Origin: Flavobacterium sp. SUN052
GTDB lineage: Bacteria; Bacteroidota; Bacteroidia; Flavobacteriales; Flavobacteriaceae
DNA length: 64,000 bases
Assembly (NCBI RefSeq): GCF_028867935.1
Contig: NZ_JAPQNS010000010.1
Location: 262,075-326,074 of the forward strand
Reading direction: 5' to 3'
A program made the translations under genes and the position numbers. The notes below the pieces were generated by a model. It searched no databases, was not told the origin of the DNA, and was given only the letters and a program-made list of their open reading frames with translations. How positions within the stretch are numbered: the stretch's first letter is position 1; each line of letters starts with the position of its first letter. Shown piece by piece: positions 25,903-35,143 of the stretch.

Positions 25903-26244
25903 TTACTTAGTGGCAACCCGCTTCAGTTTAGACTGTAGCTCCTGCGTTTTCTTCTTGATTTCCCGACGCACAATCCGCCGGGTGTCCATCATCACCCGAA
26001 ATCGAACAGCCTGTCCCAGTAGCCCCAAGCCTCCATTGATTAAAATAAGGCTGTACGTACCCGTAAGCACCCATTGGCCGGTTGGTTGATTGGTGTGCTT
26101 CAGATGAGCCGCTTCGCTAAAAATGCACAAACCAGCCCCAATCGCCAGCAAACTAGTGACGGATAAAAGGAGCCATTTGGTGCGGGTGCTCATCCGCTTA
26201 ATTACACGTTTGCCAGGAGGCTTCACTGGCCCACTGATTGCCAT
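25903..26244 (-). CDS. Small membrane protein with two transmembrane segments
   Basis: 113 residues from ATG 26244 (MAISGPVKPPGKR), which starts 20 nt after the glycosyltransferase stop; the longer open frame to 26331 would overlap that gene and is not preferred. A basic N-terminus is followed by two membrane segments (WLLLSVTSLLAIGAGLCIF and TGTYSLILINGGLGLLG) and a basic coiled-coil tail (REIKKKTQELQSKLKRV). The tail predicts a cytoplasmic helical end. No family recognised. Spacing suggests co-expression with the glycosyltransferase, perhaps as an accessory membrane subunit, but that is only position-based. Confidence 0.65.
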   Translation of the reverse strand: MAISGPVKPPGKRVIKRMSTRTKWLLLSVTSLLAIGAGLCIFSEAAHLKHTNQPTGQWVLTGTYSLILINGGLGLLGQAVRFRVMMDTRRIVRREIKKKTQELQSKLKRVATK

Positions 26245-26264
26245 GATGGTGTCGTTTTTAGCAA

Positions 26265-27287
26265 TTACGAGGGATATTCTACATCGACGCCCGTTTCGCG
26301 AAAGCCTTTCGGCTCGCGCCAGCGTTTCCAACCTTCCTGTATAAAGCCAGTGCCGTAGCCAATTAACTGCACAAAAGCAGCCACCACACTCAGCAAGCCT
26401 ACAGTTATGCTTTTTTCCTGGCGGGCTCCGTCAATGAGAATAAGCACTGAAAATACGGAAAAAATCGCAATGGCGCAAGTAAAAAGCACTGGACTAATAA
26501 ATGCCCATACTGGTATCGACGCTACACCCAGCGTAAACAGGGCCGGAAATAGGTGTACTAATTTTAATTCAGCTGGATAAAATCGCGAAATATTGATGCG
26601 GGCTCGCCCAAAAAAACGCAATTGCCGGAAAAACTGCCCGAAGTTGGTGCGCCGTTTATGGTAGATGAAAGCATCCGGGATAAGGCCCGTTCGAAACCCG
26701 TTTTCGATGATCCGAATGGCAAACTCAATATCCTCGCCCATCCGGGTAATCCGGTAGCCCCCTACCGTTTCCCATACTTTCCGCGACAAGCCCATGTTGA
26801 AACTCCGTGGGTGAAAGGTGCCACCCAGGTTCTTTTTGCTCCCTCTGATTCCACCCGTGGTGAAGGGGGAAGTCATTGAATAGCTGATCGCTTTCTGAAC
26901 AGGCGTAAAATCGGGGTGGGCCGCATCGGGACCGCCGTAAGCATCTAAGGGCAAGTTGGCCTCCGCTTGCTGTTGAAGATGCTTGCTAACCGTCTCAAAA
27001 TAATGCGGAGGAATGATGGCATCGGAATCGAAAATCACGAAATAGTCGCCCGTCGCCCGTTCAAATCCATAGTTTCGGGTAAAGCCCTGCCCTGAATTCG
27101 GCTTAAAAAAGTATCTAACCGGAAGCCGGTCGGCAAACTCCGCCACCACTCCGTCTGCTTTCACCGTTGATCCATCCTCAATCACCAGAATCTCGAACGG
27201 CCTGACCGTTTGTTTGGTCAGGCTATCCAGCAGTTCACGGAGTTCGCCGGGACGGTTATAGATGGGAATGATTACGGAAAAACGCAT
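26265..27287 (-). CDS. Glycosyltransferase family 2 with C-terminal membrane segments
   Basis: 340 residues. The GT-A domain begins FSVIIPIYNRPGELRELLDSL and carries VIEDGS, the DxD motif in VIFDSDAIIPP, and the acceptor-side RMGEDIEFAIR. After about residue 235 come hydrophobic stretches (LFPALFTLGVASIPVWAFI, VLFTCAIAIFSVFSVLILI, SVVAAFVQLIGYGTGFI) that anchor it in the inner membrane. Such enzymes transfer a sugar from a nucleotide donor to a lipid or polysaccharide. The substrate is unknown. The inverted repeat bounding the GxxExxY unit lies 9 nt upstream of its start codon, so its native promoter or leader has been displaced or replaced. Confidence 0.87.
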   Translation of the reverse strand: MRFSVIIPIYNRPGELRELLDSLTKQTVRPFEILVIEDGSTVKADGVVAEFADRLPVRYFFKPNSGQGFTRNYGFERATGDYFVIFDSDAIIPPHYFETVSKHLQQQAEANLPLDAYGGPDAAHPDFTPVQKAISYSMTSPFTTGGIRGSKKNLGGTFHPRSFNMGLSRKVWETVGGYRITRMGEDIEFAIRIIENGFRTGLIPDAFIYHKRRTNFGQFFRQLRFFGRARINISRFYPAELKLVHLFPALFTLGVASIPVWAFISPVLFTCAIAIFSVFSVLILIDGARQEKSITVGLLSVVAAFVQLIGYGTGFIQEGWKRWREPKGFRETGVDVEYPS

Positions 27288-27295
27288 TTTTGAAT

Positions 27296-27918
27296 GGCAC
27301 GCAGATGACGCGGATTTGGCTGATTTTTCGCGAATTTTTTGAAATCCGCTTATCCTTGATACTGATCGTGATTATCAGAAGCAAGAAGCAATTTGATTTG
27401 TATGTTTCTTGCTATCATTACAGCAAAACTAAACCTGTAAGCATTATGACCGTAGCTGTACAATCTTCAACAGACCAAATTATTAAGTGTTTCTATAAAG
27501 TATATAACGCCCTGGGCTATGGCTTTCTGGAAAAAGTTTACGAGCGAGCCTTGTTAGTTGAACTTCGCCATCAAGGTTTTCGATGCGTTAATCAAGCTCC
27601 TATCAATGTCTATTATGAACAAGAACTTGTAGGTAAATACTTCGCAGATATTCTGATAAACGATGAAATTATTCTGGAGCTAAAAGCGGTGAATAGTCTT
27701 GTTATGGAGCACGAACTTCAACTTATTAACTACCTAAAAGCAACACCAATAGAATTAGGATTTCTGTTTAATTTCGGCCCAAAGCCAGAATTTAAACGTA
27801 AGGCTTTTTCTAATACAAATAAAAACCTCTATTGATCCTCAATTGATTGTGTTGATTAGTCCTATCCAAAGACAGGCTGATCTGCGGAAATCAGCCCAAT
27901 CCGCGTTATCCGCGTGCT
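27296..27918. mobile_element. GxxExxY gene unit bounded by 31-bp inverted repeats
   Basis: The left end (27296-27326, GGCACGCAGATGACGCGGAT on the plus strand) and the right end (27888-27918, same sequence on the minus strand) agree at 27 of 31 positions in inverted orientation. Both belong to the ACGCGGAT repeat family of copies A and B. Between them lies a single gene of PD-(D/E)XK type. The unit separates hemL from the glycosyltransferase gene, which share a strand, and the right end supplies the last three codons and the stop of hemL. No clear target-site duplication is visible beyond a 2-bp AT. Treating it as a mobile unit is inference. Confidence 0.6.
27446..27835 (+). CDS. GxxExxY protein (PD-(D/E)XK nuclease-like)
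   Basis: 129 residues from ATG 27446 (MTVAVQSS); the frame is open upstream to 27290, but that stretch is the repeat and leader. The name-giving motif is exact: GFLEKVY near residue 30. A nuclease-like core follows: ADILINDEIILELKAV, in which Asp and the Glu-x-Lys pair match the PD-(D/E)XK pattern, then LINYLKAT and a LGFLFNFG strand. The family has no settled function. Here the gene has its own inverted-repeat boundaries and the opposite strand to both neighbours, and its A/T content is higher than theirs, which suggests later arrival. Confidence 0.85.
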   Translation: MTVAVQSSTDQIIKCFYKVYNALGYGFLEKVYERALLVELRHQGFRCVNQAPINVYYEQELVGKYFADILINDEIILELKAVNSLVMEHELQLINYLKATPIELGFLFNFGPKPEFKRKAFSNTNKNLY

Positions 27919-29192
27919 ATTATCAAACTTTCCTCATTAGCCTTGATTACGTGCTCAATCAAGTCATCCGTTAGAGCAACGGATACGAACAGGCTTTCAA
28001 ATTGGGACGGAGCCAGGTAAACACCCCGTTCCAACATGGCGTGGAAATACCGCCCAAAACGGGGTAAGTCACAGGTTTTGGCTGTTACGAAGTCGGTGAC
28101 GGGCTGATCGGTCATGAACATAGTAAACATGGACCCGATCTGGTTGATGGTATAAGGTAAGCCTAACTTGTTCAGGCTGGTGCGGAAACCCGTTGCCAGC
28201 TTGTTGCCGATTTCCTCCAGGCGCGTGTAAACCTCTGGGTGATCGTTAAGATGATGGAGCATGGCTAAGCCCGCCGACATGGCGATTGGGTTACCCGATA
28301 AGGTTCCAGCCTGATATACAGGGCCAGCGGGCGACACCATATTCATAATGTCGGCGCGGCCACCGTAAGCTCCTACGGGCATGCCTCCACCAATAATTTT
28401 GCCCATTGTGGTGAGGTCGGGGGTGATACCAAACCGTTGTTGAGCTCCGCCTGGTGCCAGTCGGAAGCCCGTCATGACCTCATCGAAAATATAAACGATG
28501 CCATGTTTGGTGCAGAGATCACGAAGGCCTTCCAGAAAACCCGGTTCGGGCAAAACGCAGCCCATATTACCTACCACTGGTTCCAGAATCAGCGCGGCAA
28601 TCTGATTATTATTATTGTCGATGAGCGCTTCAACAGCGGCCAGGTCGTTGTATGGAGCGGTGAGCGTATCGAGCGCCGTTGCCTTTGTTACACCAGGACT
28701 GTCGGGGGTTCCCATGGTCATGGCTCCACTTCCGGCAGCAATCAGAAACGAGTCGCCGTGGCCGTGATAGCAACCTTCAAACTTGATAATCTTGTCGCGG
28801 CCTGTAAACCCACGGGCCACCCGAATAGCGGCCATCGTAGCCTCAGTGCCTGAATTGACCATGCGGACTTTTTCGACGGAGGGCACCATCGATACGATCA
28901 GTTCGGCCATTTCCACTTCTTTGCGGGTAGGAGCACCAAACGAAAATGAATTTTGAATGGCATCGCGCACCGCTTTTTCAACCGATTCAAACGCATGGCC
29001 CAATATCATTGGTCCCCATGAGTTGATCAATTCGATATACTGCCGGTCATCTTCGTCGTAGATGTAGGGTCCTTTGGCCGATTTAATAAATAGTGGATTG
29101 CCACCCACAGCGCGAAACGCCCGTACCGGTGAGTTTACTCCACCCGGAATCAGTGTTTTGGCCCGTTCAAAAAGTTGTTCGCTTGTTGTCAT
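27906..29192 (-). CDS. hemL: Glutamate-1-semialdehyde 2,1-aminomutase
   Basis: 428 residues from ATG 29192 (MTTSEQLFERAK); an ATG 18 nt upstream is less likely. This PLP enzyme converts glutamate 1-semialdehyde to 5-aminolevulinate in C5-pathway tetrapyrrole synthesis. Typical motifs are IPGGVNSPVRAF, MVNSGTEATMAAIRVAR, KFEGCYHGHGDSFL, and TMGKIIGGGMPVGAYGG with the PLP-binding Lys. The last codons (Ala-Arg-Gly-stop) are formed by the inverted-repeat end of the neighbouring GxxExxY unit, so the native C-terminus may have been slightly altered. Minus-strand gene order places it after the periplasmic-binding protein gene. Confidence 0.95.
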   Translation of the reverse strand: MTTSEQLFERAKTLIPGGVNSPVRAFRAVGGNPLFIKSAKGPYIYDEDDRQYIELINSWGPMILGHAFESVEKAVRDAIQNSFSFGAPTRKEVEMAELIVSMVPSVEKVRMVNSGTEATMAAIRVARGFTGRDKIIKFEGCYHGHGDSFLIAAGSGAMTMGTPDSPGVTKATALDTLTAPYNDLAAVEALIDNNNNQIAALILEPVVGNMGCVLPEPGFLEGLRDLCTKHGIVYIFDEVMTGFRLAPGGAQQRFGITPDLTTMGKIIGGGMPVGAYGGRADIMNMVSPAGPVYQAGTLSGNPIAMSAGLAMLHHLNDHPEVYTRLEEIGNKLATGFRTSLNKLGLPYTINQIGSMFTMFMTDQPVTDFVTAKTCDLPRFGRYFHAMLERGVYLAPSQFESLFVSVALTDDLIEHVIKANEESLIIARG

Positions 29193-29205
29193 AGTATTGT
29201 AGAGA

Positions 29206-29306
29206 CGCAAAAGCGTCTTAGGCGCGTCAGCAACACGTTAATAAAACAAAATGCTGACGCATAATGGAGACGCAAAATCTTGCCGGTCCGCCGGTGCGGT
29301 CTTTAC
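29206..29306. repeat. Palindromic intergenic repeat with GAGACGCAAAA arms
   Basis: Contains GTAGAGACGCAAAAGCGTCT, then GCGTCAGCA (29224-29232) paired with TGCTGACGC (29252-29260), then GGAGACGCAAAATCTTGC. The mixture looks like a degenerate inverted repeat related to the GAGCCGCAAGATTTTGCG element at 59996-60111. No open frame. Confidence 0.55.
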
Positions 29307-29311
29307 ATGGA

Positions 29312-31039
29312 TCAATTAACTTTTACAAACTTGCCTCCTGTGAATTTCACAATGGGGACAATCTGATTTTCGTTGTTTTTGGTGTAATCGAAGCCCGACA
29401 AAACGTAGTCTTCCTCGGGTTCGGTACGCATGGTTGCCCAGTTTTTGAGCGGTGTACCCCGCTTGGCAATTTGCCGCCCGAAAAATAGCAACTGATCGTA
29501 ACCCTGGCAGACAAATATGGATGGGATCATATTGCGCTCACTGAGGTATTTAGCCTCGAAATCGTGAGCAGCGGGACGGTCAGGATCGATAAAATCAGGG
29601 TAGAGCAAATACATTTCGCGACGGTTAAACGTCGAGGCCGATGTCTTATAAAAATCGAACGAAGATGACGTAACAAGCAGCGGCCCGTTTACGCGTCGGC
29701 GAGTGAGTGCATCCAGCATTCGAACGCCATCATCGGCATTGCTGCTGGCAAAAAATACGTGCCCTGGTTTGTTCACGTCGGATACTTGCATGCCAAGAGC
29801 CATTGATTCGGCCGTGCCACTCGCTTTACGGAACTCAACAACCTGATAACCTGCTTTTTGGGCTTCGGTTTGGTACGCAAGCGCCAGCGCAGAGTCGCGA
29901 CGAGCAGCACCAAAATAGATGCCCACTTTTTTGGGTGGGTTTAATGATTTTACAAAATCGAGCGAGCGGAGAGCCTGCTGATTTAAGGAGGATTGCGCCA
30001 GAAAAGTCGACGGTTGGTTGGTCACCAATTCGCTGCTGGTAGCAGTTGGGTTTACCAGTACCATCCCGTTCTGATTCGTAAAATCGCGGACTAATCGGTT
30101 GGGTTCGGCGTAAAGTGGCCCGAAGACAAGGTCGGTTTGCCCGAAAACGGGGTTGTTGAGCAGTTCGAGCGTTTTATCATCGTCATTACCAATATCATAG
30201 GCAAACAGATTCACCGTCACGCCTTCCGACTGAAGCTTGGCTTTTGCCATCTTCATGCCATCGTACAAATCGTAAACGTATTGATTGTTCCGTTGGCGTT
30301 TTTCGGGGTCAAATTCATCAGCCCGGAAGGGAAACAGTACGGCAACGTTGTAGTAGCCTTTGGCCTTATTCCGGGTGGTCGTAGGAGTGGTGGTGGCCGA
30401 ACTCTTTGACGGAGCCTCAGTTACCGCTGGCGCTTGCGGCAGTACGGTTGGAACCCCATAACGGTTAGAAAGCCGGTCGGATAGCTCCAGGTCGCCTTTG
30501 TCTGTCGATTTCTGTTGAATCAGCGCAATAAGTGCCAAACCCAGATTACGATTCTCCGGGTATTGCCGCTGTAATGTTTTGAGCCTGTTCAGGTCGGTAA
30601 TTCGGCTGAAAAAATAACCTTCCATAAGGTCTATTTCGGTCCGAAACTCAGAGTCACTAATCCGGCGTAATGCCTGGATGGCATCGTCGGTTTTGTTGGC
30701 TTCAAAAGCGGCTGCTCCTAGTAGGTAGTTGGCATCATCTTTTTTGCGCCAATCCGGAAATTTGTCGAGTAACTGCTTTATCGTTTCCGTAGCTGCGGTG
30801 TAGCTGCGTTGCCGGAAAGACGCTACGGCATGGTAATAATACGCAAACGGAGCCAGTGCAGAAGGCCGCTGCATAATGGCCTGCAACTCTGTTTTTGCCC
30901 GCTCATAATCACCCAACTGCACGAGTTTAACGGCAGCCTTATACCGGCGTTCGGTTTCGGGTGGGGTTTGCGCCCATGCAGTGGTTTGGATGGTCAGAAA
31001 GCATAGTAGCGCGGCCACAAACCAGCGTTCTCTGTTCAT
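29312..31039 (-). CDS. TPR plus periplasmic-binding protein (LppC/LpoA-like or ABC-type receptor)
   Basis: 575 residues from ATG 31039 (MNRERWFVAALLCFLT), which gives a proper signal peptide ending TTAWA before QTPP. Residues about 30-190 form helical repeats of TPR type (RRYKAAVKLVQLGDYERAKTEL, AYYYHAVASFRQRSYTAATETI). Residues about 230-560 form a type 1 periplasmic-binding fold (YNVAVLFPFR, LVFGPLYAEPNRLVRDF, VGIYFGAARRDSALALAYQ). This combination is seen in LpoA, which activates a penicillin-binding protein, and in Bacteroidota proteins often labelled ABC receptors. No permease genes adjoin it, so an envelope or peptidoglycan role is plausible. Follows yidC on the same strand. Confidence 0.78.
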   Translation of the reverse strand: MNRERWFVAALLCFLTIQTTAWAQTPPETERRYKAAVKLVQLGDYERAKTELQAIMQRPSALAPFAYYYHAVASFRQRSYTAATETIKQLLDKFPDWRKKDDANYLLGAAAFEANKTDDAIQALRRISDSEFRTEIDLMEGYFFSRITDLNRLKTLQRQYPENRNLGLALIALIQQKSTDKGDLELSDRLSNRYGVPTVLPQAPAVTEAPSKSSATTTPTTTRNKAKGYYNVAVLFPFRADEFDPEKRQRNNQYVYDLYDGMKMAKAKLQSEGVTVNLFAYDIGNDDDKTLELLNNPVFGQTDLVFGPLYAEPNRLVRDFTNQNGMVLVNPTATSSELVTNQPSTFLAQSSLNQQALRSLDFVKSLNPPKKVGIYFGAARRDSALALAYQTEAQKAGYQVVEFRKASGTAESMALGMQVSDVNKPGHVFFASSNADDGVRMLDALTRRRVNGPLLVTSSSFDFYKTSASTFNRREMYLLYPDFIDPDRPAAHDFEAKYLSERNMIPSIFVCQGYDQLLFFGRQIAKRGTPLKNWATMRTEPEEDYVLSGFDYTKNNENQIVPIVKFTGGKFVKVN

Positions 31040-31054
31040 TGGAGCCTTTTTATT

Positions 31055-31157
31055 AAATGATGAATGCTTAATTGAACCGGCAAACCGGATGAGTTGGCTA
31101 TGCATGAGCATTCATCCGGTTTGTCAGCGCGATCAAGCATTCATCAACCATCATTTA
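31055..31157. repeat. Palindromic repeat between yidC and the TPR-binding protein gene
   Basis: Arms: GATGAATGCTTAATTGAACC followed by CAAACCGGATGA on the left, and TCATCCGGTTTG then CAAGCATTCATC on the right. The nested pairs give an interrupted stem of more than 24 bp. It fills the space between the yidC stop and the next start. Confidence 0.6.
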
Positions 31158-33023
31158 CTACTTTTTCTTGTTTTTCGGGTCGGCACGGCGTTGAGCTTCC
31201 TCTGCCTGTTTGCGAGCATCTTCGGCGGCTTGCAGCGACCGTTGAATATACGATTGGAATTTGCTTTTCTTGGCTCCTCCTTCGCCCGACTCAAACTTGC
31301 GCTTATTCTCATCGAGAATTGCCCGAATCTTACTTTCGTTAACAAAGTTGCGGATAATGAGCTGCTGCGCAATGGTTACCACGTTCGATACGAAGTAGTA
31401 CCAGGTTAAACCAGCCGGAAAGGAGTTCAGCACGAACATAAACATGACGGGGAAAATGTAGCTCAGGGCTTTCATGTTCACCGGGCCAGGTTGCTGCGGA
31501 GTCGTCTGGTTGTTGTAGTAAGCGTAAGCAATGGACGAAACCGTCATCATCACCGTAAACAAACTCAGGTGTGAGCCAACAAACGGAATAGTGGTACCGA
31601 ACTTAATGAACGCATCGTAAGTAGAGAGGTCAGGTGCCCACAAGAACGATTTGCCGCGAAGCTCGATCAGGTTAGGGAACAGCTGGAACAGGGCCAGCAA
31701 GATCGGCATGGTAGCTAACACCGGTACGCAGCCACTAAGCGGACTCACCCCTACCTGTTGGTACAGCTTCATCTGCTCCTGTTGCTGTTTGGTCATATCA
31801 TCACCAACTTTCTCCTTGATCTCAGCCAATTCAGGAGCCAACACGCGCATCTTGGCCATACTTACATACGACTTATACGTCAGCGGAGTCAGGATTAACT
31901 TCACGAACACCACCAGCAATACAATCAGAAGACCATAATTGCTCACGAATTTCTCCAACAGGTTAAACACCGGTACGAAGAAATACTTGTTAATCGGCTT
32001 TAGAATAGAATACCCGAGATACACGTTTTGGTCAAAATCGGTGGCTACCCCTTCTTTAATAACCTGGAAGTCATTAGGGCCGTAATAAAATCGATACTGT
32101 CCTTTGCCCGCCCGAACATCAGCTATCGGCAACGACACATCGGCCACGGCGGTTTTAACCGTCAGGCTGTCGTTGAGGTCAACAATTGTTTTGAATGACG
32201 CTTTTTGGAGTGGCGCGTTTTTGGCAATAAAGCTGGCCAGAAAATACTTGTGCTTGATGGAGAACCACTTTACCGGTTCTTCAACTGCTTTCTCGTCGCT
32301 GCTCTCCGACTCGGCTAAGTGACTGAAACTCTCGTCGGCCGTGAGGTAGTTAACTGTAGCGGCCAGGCGATTATTTTTCAGGTCGTTTTCGAACTGCGCC
32401 ATCCGATCCTGCCACATAAACCGGACATCTCCGCTGCCTATGTTGGTGAGGCCATTCAAACGCAGATCGTAATCAATAGTATAGCCATCGGCGGGAAGGC
32501 TATATACCTGCTCCACAGCTTGCCCCGGAGCTACCTCGGCCCGAAACACAATTTGTTGAGCCTGACCATTCACTGTGCCATTTTGGGCATCGGTCTGGTA
32601 ATAGAGTTTGTGCAGATCGACTTTGCCTTTATTGGTTGGCAGTTCAAGCACGGTTTGGTTCCGGCGCGAATCGATCAGTAACAGGGGCTTTTTGTCGAAC
32701 GTCGTGTAATTCTTCAACAGTACTTCTTTGACGCGGCCACCCAATGTGCTGAAGGTTACTTTTACCTGCTTGTTTTCCAGAACAATCTCTCTCTCCTGAC
32801 CCGAACTAGCCGATGCAAAATCGCCGTAGAGTTGCCGGGCTGCTGCCGAATCGAGGGGTTGGGTACGGTCTGTTGTAGACGCTGCCGACGTAGTGGTCGG
32901 CTTGGTTACTTTTGTTTGTTGAGCAGTGGGCTGTTCTTCCTTTGGAGGCTTGGGTACCAGAAACTGATAGCCGACCAGCATTGCCAGAATCAGCAGAATA
33001 CCAATAAGTTGATTACGATCCAT
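31158..33023 (-). CDS. yidC: Membrane protein insertase YidC
   Basis: 621 residues. The N-terminal anchor (LIGILLILAMLVGYQFLVP) is followed by a Ser/Thr-rich linker and the large periplasmic beta domain (about 75-350). The conserved insertase core starts near residue 360 with FNLLEKFVSNYGLLIVLLVV and includes the family Arg/Lys-rich cytoplasmic loop, LSGCVPVLATMPILLALFQLFPN, and the later membrane segments ending FPAGLTWYYFVSNVVTI. The C-terminus is a basic tail (KQAEEAQRRADPKNKKK) that can contact ribosomes. It inserts proteins into the inner membrane alone or with SecYEG. It follows pyrG, a pairing I recall as common in Bacteroidota. Confidence 0.97.
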   Translation of the reverse strand: MDRNQLIGILLILAMLVGYQFLVPKPPKEEQPTAQQTKVTKPTTTSAASTTDRTQPLDSAAARQLYGDFASASSGQEREIVLENKQVKVTFSTLGGRVKEVLLKNYTTFDKKPLLLIDSRRNQTVLELPTNKGKVDLHKLYYQTDAQNGTVNGQAQQIVFRAEVAPGQAVEQVYSLPADGYTIDYDLRLNGLTNIGSGDVRFMWQDRMAQFENDLKNNRLAATVNYLTADESFSHLAESESSDEKAVEEPVKWFSIKHKYFLASFIAKNAPLQKASFKTIVDLNDSLTVKTAVADVSLPIADVRAGKGQYRFYYGPNDFQVIKEGVATDFDQNVYLGYSILKPINKYFFVPVFNLLEKFVSNYGLLIVLLVVFVKLILTPLTYKSYVSMAKMRVLAPELAEIKEKVGDDMTKQQQEQMKLYQQVGVSPLSGCVPVLATMPILLALFQLFPNLIELRGKSFLWAPDLSTYDAFIKFGTTIPFVGSHLSLFTVMMTVSSIAYAYYNNQTTPQQPGPVNMKALSYIFPVMFMFVLNSFPAGLTWYYFVSNVVTIAQQLIIRNFVNESKIRAILDENKRKFESGEGGAKKSKFQSYIQRSLQAAEDARKQAEEAQRRADPKNKKK

Positions 33024-33029
33024 TTAATT

Positions 33030-33172
33030 TAAGTCACAAGTCTTTTTGAGTCACAAGTCAGAAGTTAGAAGTCAAAAGCTGGCTGACACAGAAACAACAA
33101 CTACGGGAGATGTTGGTACGTTAGCCGACTTTTGACTTCTACCATTCGACTTTTGACAGTCGACTTTCTTGC
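33030..33172. repeat. AAGTCAAAAGTCGAAAGTC-type repeat cluster
   Basis: Short direct and inverted variants of AAGTCAxAAGTC occur on both sides: AGTCACAAGTC, AGTCAGAAGTTAGAAGTCAA on the left and GACTTTTGACTTCTACC, CGACTTTTGACAGTCGAC on the right, so the stretch can fold on itself. It occupies most of the gap between pyrG and yidC. It does not code. Confidence 0.6.
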
Positions 33173-33218
33173 AAAATTACGCCTTTAGCGTGGGGAATTC
33201 AAACCGTCTGTCCGTTGG

Positions 33219-34979
<1,761 letters not shown>

Positions 34980-35143
34980 TTATTGTGATTTGATGGATGT
35001 ACTTGATTAGGTGTGGGTTACGGCTGGCTTTATTTTGTGCCCTTCTTTTTGTCAGGATACCCACAGTAACTATGAACCAAATACTGCGAAGGATATACTG
35101 GACTTGTTTGATACATTTACGGCTCAATTCCGTACTTCTTTTC

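Noticed and set aside
27290..27445. Upstream in-frame extension of the GxxExxY gene
   Set aside because: It is made of the inverted repeat and leader, and the family motif starts about 30 residues after ATG 27446, so the shorter start is preferred.
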